64,000 bases of DNA, taken from the NCBI RefSeq assembly GCF_037042905.1, contig NC_087257.1, positions 26,163,501-26,227,500 on the forward strand, in the 5' to 3' direction. Each line of letters opens with the position of its first letter. Positions within the stretch are counted from its first letter, which is position 1. Positions 56,541-64,000 of this stretch are shown piece after piece. The position numbers were made by a program, and so were the translations under genes. The stretch comes from Lytechinus pictus. Lineage: Eukaryota > Echinodermata > Echinoidea > Temnopleuroida > Toxopneustidae. A model generated the notes under the pieces. It did not search any database. It saw only the letters and a list, made by a program, of their open reading frames with translations, and had not been told where the DNA came from.

Positions 56541-58663
56541 CAGTGGCGTAACAGGGGTCGGTGGCCAGGGGGGGCAAGAGCCAAAAATTTCCCGGTCATA
56601 TCATGGTATGAACAGGATTTTTTATGATTGTGCCCCGAGCATTAGGGCAAAGCTCAATGCGTGATAAGTATCCCCCCCCAAAAAAGAAAGAGGGGGCACA
56701 GCATGGCGCGCGCAGCAAAAAGTTGCTTAATACAAGTCCCGAGCGAGCGAAGCGAGCGAGAAAAAAAAGAGCTTTTCATGAGAATCTAACTTTGAGATTG
56801 ATTGTGACATGGTATTCAGAAAATAACATCATATCTTACATCTTCCTTTCCTTTTCTTTCATCTTTTCTTTTATGTTCTCGGTTGTAGAACTTTTGGGGG
56901 CCAGTGCTATGCGGATCGGGTCTGGGGCAATGGCGGCCCAGGATTTTTAACCTCGGGGGAGGCAAAAGAACATTTGGGGGCGGGTCAACACACAAATATT
57001 TTGCCTATTTCTCAAAATCGAGCAAGAAGCGCGAGCTATTTGTTTTTAATGTAGACCCTATTGACTTGAAAAGGGACCTGTTAAGGACTAGATGTTTGCA
57101 TTGGGTCATGAAGATGATACCTCACCAAATAAATAATGCGAGCGCGAAGCGCGAGCTGAAAATTTTTAACATCCTGAGATGATAACTGGACGGTTTGTAA
57201 GCACTTTTTGTAATCATGAACTGGATGGCTATCAAATTAAACATTCGATGCGAGCGCGCGTAGCGCGAGCTGAAATTTTTTTTCATGAAAATTATGAATA
57301 AGCAGGATGCGTATCTCGCCAAAACGAATAATAACAACTCTAATCACGAGAAGCATATTGACTTGAACATGGATTATTAAGCCCCATTTGAACAGATAAT
57401 TTACTTATCTCAGTCAACAGCTCCTGCGAGCGTATATAGCGCGGGCGACATTTTGAATTTTAAAAATGACCTGAAAGATTTATGTGAGTGACAAAAATTA
57501 TTGGGAGCTAAAGTGAATGGATGAGAACATTTTCAAAATTTAAGGAACGAAAAAGCTGTTTCGGAGCACTTAGCAGCTTTAGTAGACTGCCTATGACAGC
57601 ATTTACTATACATTTCTTTTATTTTTCAAAATTTTGGGAGTGGGGCCAACTCACTGGGGGCAAATGCCCCCCGTGCCTCCCCCTTCCTGCCGCTACTGGT
57701 CTGGGATATTTTTAAACATTGCAGATGGCCACTGTTTTATCAAACCGCGGGTACATACACAACCCATATAACTTCAACGCAGTTGCGGATAATAAACGAA
57801 ATATTTCGAGGCAGCACAACATTGCAAATGTGGAAAAATTTATAAAAGTCGCCAGCGAGCGAAGCGAGCCAGAAAAAAATGGCCTTTAAAAATGATTTTG
57901 AAATTAAATTCTACTTATGTGATAGTAGCTTTGCAAATTTAGCCAAAGTAAATTGGCTTTTTACGGTAAATCTTGCCAGCGCATAGCTTTACTTAGGTTA
58001 GGACATAATATCGGGGGATATGACTAGCCCTTGGCTAACCCTACTTTGGCTAAGGATTTTTCCCGGGACACTTTGTCCTGATTGCGACCATTATATATTG
58101 CATAAAATTTAGCAAGCTTATAATATAGCCCATCCACCTTTCTTACCGTTCTTTATATTTTTCAATCCTTGGCAACCCGGTCGTGTTATTAAGTTCGCTT
58201 ATTATTCTCGTCCCTTTTCTCTATATATTCTGATTTTCCAATTATAAGCATTTGGTTCTTCCTTCATTTCCCGTTTCTTTCTGCCTCTTTCTCCCATTTT
58301 CCCGCCATTCTTGCCCGTGCATGCCATTGCTGAGTCATCTCTTTTGATTTTATATGCCTCTCTTGCTAATCATGCTAATGTATTAGTATTTCAGGATATT
58401 TATACTTCCTCACGTGTTCTTCTCTCCTTCTTTTTCCCGCTTTCCTTCAATTTTCCCTATTTATGTTCTTCCTTTCTTTCCCTTTCTTTTAATTTTTTCC
58501 CTTTCCCTTTTTCCCTTTCCTCTTTTTCTTTCTTTCTTTCCCTTCCCCTTTCTCTCTTTCTCCCTTTTCTCTTTTTTTCCCGCTTTTTTTTTTAATTTTC
58601 CCGATGAAATCCGCCAGGGGGGGCAGCTTGCCCCCCTGCCCCCCCCCGCCTGTTACGCCACTG
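56541..58663. mobile_element. hAT-like element, 2123 bp, perfect ends and TSD
   Basis: Perfect 15-bp inverted ends (CAGTGGCGTAACAGG) and a perfect 8-bp duplication GTACCCTC at 56533-56540 and 58664-58671. G-runs follow the left end and C-runs precede the right end. The words CGAGCGAAGCGAGCGAG occur at 56740 and 57851. A CT-rich tract fills 58420-58600. It contains another hAT-like element at 56928-57698. No transposase frame is present. Confidence 0.95.
56928..57698. mobile_element. Nested hAT-like element with monomers
   Basis: Begins CAATGGCGGC and ends as the complement of CAGTAGCGGCAGG. It is flanked by GTCTGGGG (56920-56927) and GTCTGGGA (57699-57706), 7 of 8 matching. The interior carries monomers with cores at about 57018, 57136, 57246 and 57424, about 110-120 bp apart where neighbours are intact. 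Confidence 0.8.
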
Positions 58664-58671
58664 GTACCCTC

Positions 58672-59021
58672 ACACGCAATTTTTGCATGACATAGGGCAC
58701 GTACACACCTCCCGAGCCCCCATGAAGAACTGTTACGCCACTGCTCATTTCGGAGGTGACTTGGATTCGCTTGGACTTAAGCCCCCATCACACTTATTCG
58801 GAATCGGCAGGAATCAATCAAAAGCTGGAACGAAAAAAAAATATTTACAAAATCTAGACATTTTGGGAGGAACTCATGAATTCACCAAACTGGAGTTGAA
58901 ATTCAGTAAATTGACCAGGTAAATCATCATACACTAGTCAAAATGAACCGCAATGGAGTCAGATTGATAATTCGCGCTACATTCTTGGACATTCTAGTCG
59001 CCTTTTAAATATTTTGACTGC
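58672..59021. other. Intergenic
   Basis: Another TTACGCCACTG word at 58732 suggests a further element end, but no partner was found. No gene. Confidence 0.35.
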
Positions 59022-59029
59022 ATTCTGAG

Positions 59030-59230
59030 CATAGGCGGCGGAAGCGGGGGGGACGACCCCCCCCCCTAATTTCTTTGTTGATTACTTTTTTTTTTTTTTT
59101 TTTTTTTGCTTGTCAATTTTGTTTCCTGCGTTCCCCCCTCAAATTTTTGGTTGATAACTTTCTTTTTTTTTTTTGCTTGTTAAAAAATTTTGGTGGTCCC
59201 CCCTAAATTTTTTGGCTTCCGCCGCCAATG
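59030..59230. mobile_element. 201-bp hAT MITE
   Basis: Begins CATAGGCGGCGGAAGC and ends as the complement of CATTGGCGGCGGAAGC. It has a perfect 8-bp TSD ATTCTGAG at 59022-59029 and 59231-59238. The interior is a C-run and two long T-runs, with a duplicated TTTTTTGCTTGT segment. Confidence 0.93.
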
Positions 59231-59238
59231 ATTCTGAG

Positions 59239-60065
59239 TGCATTCGAAATATTTTTGTCATTTCTTTTGGCCGTCCCGAAGGTTTTGGTCATGTTCAAAA
59301 CATTCGAGGGGTATTTTCGAACGGTGTTCGAAGTAGATGATGACCAACTGGTGGTTGAACAATAGTCCTTTCATTCCGGCCAATTCTGCTTGATTGGGAA
59401 TAAGTGGGATGGAAGATTTAGCAATATTTTGGAAGGAAATGTGTGGCGTCTATGCCTACATTCATATAGTCGACGGTTTTTCATCTAGTGAATGTACTGA
59501 ATATCTATAGAGTAAAACTAAATAGTCGGGTGGGCCCCCATGGTCCTGGGAAGCAGGGGGGAGGTTTTCCTGACTGGGGTGCTGGGTGCAGTGATTATCC
59601 ATAGGCAGCAACCCCCTGGAATTTTAGAAGGTGTGACAAAAATGGAGAAATGTAACTAAAATGACCTACATTTTGTACAGAAACCCCCTTTTTCGGATTG
59701 TCAAATATATCGTGGCAAAAATGACCTTCATTTAGTATTGAAACTTTTTTTTTTTTTTTGGGGGGGGGGAGCATGTCAAATTTATATCAGCACCCCCCCC
59801 CCCCCGGTAAAACAATAATTCCCAGGGCCCTGTTTGGCTCATCTGTTTGCTTTTGTACTGTGCGCTTGGGTAATGAACCCTATTGTGTGTACATGGTTCA
59901 TCACTTTGTCAGATACCGCATACTCCATAGCCAAGATAACCATGATAACGTGTTTTTTTTATTGGAAACGAAACGGACATTACACAACACATCACCACAC
60001 AATACCGTACAGAACAAGACAGTACACGTACAATATTATAAGACATTGTAAGACGAGCCAATGTA
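59239..60065. other. Intergenic with G/C-run remnants
   Basis: A G-run preceded by a T-run lies at about 59746-59770, and a C-run at about 59792-59804. A duplicated phrase 'aaaatgac.t.cattt.gta..gaaac' occurs at 59660 and 59718. No gene recognised. Confidence 0.4.
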
Positions 60066-60140
60066 ACACTGCCTTGTGGCGCAATGGATCGAATCTGTTC
60101 CATTGAGCAAAACGCAAAACCACTACGTTGGGTTTGAATG
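60066..60140 (+). other. tRNA-like sequence (SINE head?)
   Basis: TGGCGCAATGG resembles a tRNA-Arg-type A box, and GGGTTTGAATGG about 47 bp later a decayed B box. The arms do not fold into a full cloverleaf by eye, so this is a SINE head or chance. Confidence 0.3.
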
Positions 60141-60257
60141 GAAAATCTTTCACATGATTCAGAATATTGCTGTCTCGTTGTTTAAAGCATATAATTATAC
60201 AAAGAATATCAATTACTTTTAGAGAGTTAATCACCTTGAAATGGAAACCACTAACCC

Positions 60258-60486
60258 AAGATAAATTCTACTTCTAAAAAAAAGTAAGCATACATAAAAA
60301 TATAATAAAACTCTTTCATTCTAAAACTGTTTCAAATAATTATAATGAAAATAATAAGAGACATTTCCACCAAGATAAATTCTACTTCTAAAAAAAAGTA
60401 AGCATACATAAAAATATATAATAAAACTCTTTCATTCTAAAACTGTTTCAAATAATTATAATGAAAATAATAAGAGACATTTCCAC
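60258..60486. repeat. Two-copy tandem duplication, 114/116 bp
   Basis: AAGATAAATTCTACTTCTAA ... ATAAGAGACATTTCCAC occurs twice in a row; the only difference noticed is an extra TA in the second copy. The near identity points to a recent event. Confidence 0.95.
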
Positions 60487-60680
60487 AGCGAGAAATTACC
60501 CTTTTCCGAGGCGTAATCGTATACTAGTAGTTGCATGGCTCGAGGAAACGGCAAATGAAAGCAATTGTCTATCTAGTTCATCAGTTACCAAGCTATTCGA
60601 GGAGCAGTTAAAAAATTGAGCTTTTTATCATATTCTCACCATGTCAAGCTTAGTAGGGGGAAAATTCAAACACAAGATAT

Positions 60681-60682
60681 GA

Positions 60683-60754
<72 letters not shown>

Positions 60755-60756
60755 AA
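60681..60756. repeat. (GAAA)n microsatellite
   Basis: About 18 uninterrupted GAAA units, then an A-run and further A/G-rich sequence. Confidence 0.95.
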
Positions 60757-60859
60757 AAAAAAATAGTTGAATTTCTCATCAAAAAGGAGATATATAAGAA
60801 AAAGAAGAAGAAGAAAAAAAAAGTGAAGAGAGGTATAAGATTAAAAAAAAACATCATAT

Positions 60860-61445
60860 AGAGGTTTGTACATAAATATTTGTAATTAATATTTATTTCA
60901 TTTATATTTTTTTCTTTTTTTCTTTACTTTGGCTTTTCTATTTTTACTCGATTCAAACTGAAGTATAATTGCAAATGGGTGTTTATAACAAAAAAAAATG
61001 ATATGAAATTTATGTTCCTTTTTATGTTTTATTTTCGTTTTGCCTTTGTTCATGTTTTTGCAACTTGTATTCTTTCTATATACACTTATTTCCCTTTTGG
61101 TTTTGTTTGATATGAACAAAGAAAAATTAAGAAAAGGAAAAAGATCAGAATAACCGAGAGAAAAATTCCCAATAATCAGAAAAGGCGTAACTTTTCTTTT
61201 GCCAATGCAAACACCTACCAACCTTGCCATTTCCACGACCAATTATGTTTCAGGCGTGTTATTTACTTTGTCAATAATGACAAAGAATTGAATTGTTATT
61301 TATATAGTGAAATTCTGTAGGGCCTACTTATAGGTGGATGTGTGACAAATCAATATTATGTATTCATATAATCGTCGCCAAATGGGTTTTCCCTTTGCCG
61401 AAGCCCGTTTACGAAAGCTATAGGCGCGTTTAGTCTGGAGAGATT
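60860..61445. other. Intergenic, no gene seen
   Basis: AT-rich. The open frame on the minus strand (61242-60898) is Lys/Phe-rich low complexity and not called. Confidence 0.4.
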
Positions 61446-61449
61446 GAAG

Positions 61450-62286
61450 AGCGCCATCATTTCACTCTAAATTTCAAGGATTTACATAAATCCAGATCTG
61501 CTGCGAATAGTGACCAGCATTTTGAATTTATTTCAAATCTTAAAGGGAAATCCAGCCTTGGCCATAAAATGTTTTGTTGGGAAGGAGAAAAATAAATTAA
61601 ACAGATTGGTGAAAGTTTGAAAGAAATCGGACAAGCAATAAGAAAGTTATAGCTGCTTTAAAATTGATATCACTAATAGTATGTACATTTTAAATTGGCA
61701 ACTGGGTAAGTAAATTATGACAAGGGGCAAGGACAACTTTCCCATAGGCCATGTACTTTATTATCAGGGATTTGTGGTTTTCTCCTAAGTACCCATTCCC
61801 CTGGGGTAGTAATCTAAATATAACCCAGGTAGTATATTGTTTTATGTCCTCATGAAAGAAAAATATGATTTGAAGTAAAACTTTTGGGAAAAATGACATT
61901 TTAGCCATAATATGTATTGGAGTACATGGAAGAGTAGTCCTTGCCTTACATCACTATGACATCCCATATGCGGCCAATTTGAAGTCTCCATGAGTATAGT
62001 GATTACCAATATTTACAACTTTTAAAAATTCATAGCTTTCTTGTTGTTTGTCCAATATTGTTCAAACTTTCACCTATCAGCTGATTTTTCTTTTTCTTAT
62101 AAAAACAAGTTTTTATTTGGGTTGGATTCCCCTTTAAGGATTAATTTTTAAATCTCAAAAGATTTAAATTCAAATCTTTTATATTTATATTTAAATCATC
62201 AAGGTTTAAAAATCTAAATATAATGCTGGTCACTATTCACAGCCGATCTTGATTTATTTTAAATCCTTGGAATTTAGAATGCCGCT
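61450..62286. mobile_element. Foldback MITE carrying another MITE inside
   Basis: The outer arms are inverted: 'agcgccat...aaatttcaaggattta...gaatagtgaccagcatt' at 61448-61523 against its complement at about 62221-62286. Between them lies the complete TTAA-flanked element 61544-62133. The superfamily of the outer element is unknown. Confidence 0.7.
61544..62133. mobile_element. TTAA-flanked foldback MITE, 590 bp
   Basis: Ends AGGGAAATCC and the complement of AGGGGAATCC, with TTAA at 61540-61543 and 62134-62137. Longer inverted matches include GGTGAAAGTTTGAAAGAAAT and GGACAA.CAA.AAGAAAGTTAT. A truncated relative lies at 18715-18960 and a one-sided one at about 7886. Confidence 0.85.
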
Positions 62287-62317
62287 GTGACCTGTCATGC
62301 CTGTGATTCAATGAATT

Positions 62318-62425
62318 AATCCTGCCGGGTACCCATTCATCTCACCTGGGTTGAGTGAAGCACAAAGTGAGTTGATTTATTGCTGAAGGCAAATACACCA
62401 TGGCTACGATTCAAACCCACCACCA
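62318..62425 (-). mobile_element. SINE-like fragment
   Basis: On the minus strand GGGTTTGAATCGTAGCCATG (B-box-like), then TTGCCTTCAGCAATAAATCA, then CAACCCAGGTGAGATGAATG and GGTACCCGGCAGG. I recall very similar sequence being repeated in echinoderm genomes, often with a tRNA-like head. No full promoter is seen. Confidence 0.4.
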
Positions 62426-62845
62426 ACTGGTGGGTTTTTCAGAGGGGGGACTCGACTTTAGCGGGAATTATATGCAGATTTTTTATACCACTAACCAACA
62501 CCTTGAGCACTTAATCACTATTTAATCCTTTTGAGCCGCTAAAGTTACACTGCATCAATAAACTTCACCAGTATAATTTACTCTAAAGGAGCTGTTTAAT
62601 TCTCAAAATCCAAAACAAGATACAAAGTATATTAATACATAATTCTGATTTCAGATCAACTAAAAATACATTAACTGTAGACATAGAAAAATTATATTAC
62701 AGTACTTTGGGCCAGCATAATTATTGAATATTGTTAAAATTATGTATATGATATTTCATATATTTTATGTCACACAACGGACATAGACGAAGAGTGAGAT
62801 TCCCCCCCCCTTTTTTTTTGAGAAACGTGTTTTTATTTGTTTATA

Positions 62846-64000
62846 CAGTGCGTCTAAAAAAAAACTATACACTTTTGAAAGGGCTACCAAACAAAAAATA
62901 TGTCACTTATGGGGAAAATATCTATGTACATGGAAAGCCAATAAAGTCAATTTTCAGATGACACCAAAAAGTTGGAAAACTATTCATGCTTGAGTGAGCA
63001 CTACCCACTTAAACAAAGGGTATGGAAATTAGGCTGGGCAGGAATTAGCCTTTCGATCTCTTTCAGTTTTTGAGAGGCAAGTCCTTGGAACTTGCCAACT
63101 TAGGGTGTTGTAATGAATTAATGGTCATTCATTATCAATTTAAATTTTTACAGCAAACTTCAAGAATTATCAAATTAAAATTTCATGCATGAGGGAACGT
63201 GAATTGCAATCTTTAGTGCAGCATTTTAACTTTACAATGTGGATATCAGCAGTGTGTTCATTGGAGTCAGGAAAATAGGGGTAAGATAGGACTTCAGTGG
63301 GTGAAATAAGCTGATGGGAAAAGGGTCAACAATGTTTAGTCTCCCTCCTACAGGTCTGTCCCTCCCCCACCCCCCCCCCCTCCTGTTGAGATTGAGACTT
63401 ATTGCTATTACATGTATGCATTAAGTCCAGAGCGGACTGTCAATTTGATAATAAATTCTGAAATTAGGTCATCAACTTTTACCTATCAATCATTCAATCA
63501 ACAATTTGTTAGTAAATCAACTCAATCAATGTGATCAATCAAATATTCACCTTTTTCAATAAATTATCAATAAAAAATTCAACTTTTCAATAAATTATTT
63601 CATAAATCATCATAATTAGTCAAGTTCTTATTAATCATTCAATGGAAAAGAAAGACCCGTCAACCATAATTCACTTGGCATTTAAGTTTTAAATACCATC
63701 CAGGAGAAAGAAAGGGGATGGAGGGCAGGGGGTGAGCACATGATTTGTAATTTGTAAGAGAACACAAAGAAGAATGCCCCTATAACCCAGTCTTACCCTA
63801 TCTCACCCCCTTGCATGTAACAGGTACCATCACATTACTCTGACTCTCACAAGCACACTTGTTAAAATCCACATAATAAACTAAAAAAGCTACATTAAAA
63901 TTACAATTCCTGTTTACTCATGCATTGCATTTCAATTTAGTAACTCATGAAATTTGCTTAAGAAACCAAAACTGATCTCAATTCATCAGCAATTTAGCAT
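62846..64000 (+). mobile_element. Single Tc1/mariner-like end, possibly running off the window
   Basis: TA|CAGTGCGTCTAAAAAAAAAC resembles the end at 9584. No inverted partner is seen before 64000, so the element is truncated or extends past the window. No transposase frame is visible. The rest of the stretch has a C-run at 63367-63380 and no recognised gene. Confidence 0.35.

Noticed and set aside
60616..60861. Lys/Glu-rich frame
   Set aside because: Product of the GAAA microsatellite.

Overview
The window looks like a piece of an animal nuclear genome, most likely an echinoderm and probably a sea urchin. It is AT-rich, has very low gene density and contains one single-exon rhodopsin-class GPCR. 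The rest is packed with DNA transposon relics, long-inverted-repeat (foldback) elements, LINE scraps and one nearly intact Ty3/gypsy retrotransposon. The echinoid assignment is inference from repeat style; nothing here is diagnostic of a species. No rRNA, CRISPR, operon or bacterial feature is present.

Layout. 1-16.4 kb: no convincing protein gene. It holds an inverted-repeat MITE (2031-2225), a TTAA-type (piggyBac-like) element with G-run/C-run hairpins at both ends (2409-3195), a 1.6-kb foldback (3720-5303), a possible noncoding exon (about 6455-6657), a TA-flanked long-TIR element (9584-10403), a LINE 3' tail (12640-12851), a 513-bp palindrome built of smaller palindromes (13232-13744) and a G-rich hAT-like MITE with a 5-bp TSD (14030-14212). 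16418-17518: the intact GPCR. 18.7-22.8 kb: further MITEs and microsatellites. 22.8-26.5 kb: a foldback element whose ends are arrays of a 16-bp subrepeat; a short relative lies at 55.76-56.34 kb. 29.4-40.2 kb: a complete Ty3/gypsy element on the minus strand (30110-39615; almost identical LTRs, 4-bp TSD, tRNA-Ser-type primer site, Gag and Pol in different frames), flanked by LINE fragments. 41.8-43.5 kb: a foldback with tRNA-like outer ends and a TTAA MITE. 45-49.5 kb: a local duplication, one copy split by an hAT element, then a candidate small spliced gene (exons at 48137-48218 and 49451-49526) encoding a Cys/His module. 52.8-55.4 kb: a three-level nest (LINE, TTAA element, hAT element). 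56.5-58.7 kb: one hAT element inside another. 59-64 kb: a 201-bp hAT MITE, a tandem duplication, a GAAA microsatellite, a foldback with a MITE inserted in it, and SINE-like pieces.

How it fits together. Only the GPCR and the spliced Cys/His gene look like host genes. Gag-Pol is the only coding-competent mobile element; I saw no transposase reading frame for any DNA element, so these are nonautonomous copies. Several insertions can be ordered from their target-site duplications. Many hAT-like elements carry the same degenerate roughly 110-bp monomer with a GCGAAGCGCGAGC-type core and start or end next to long G or C runs.
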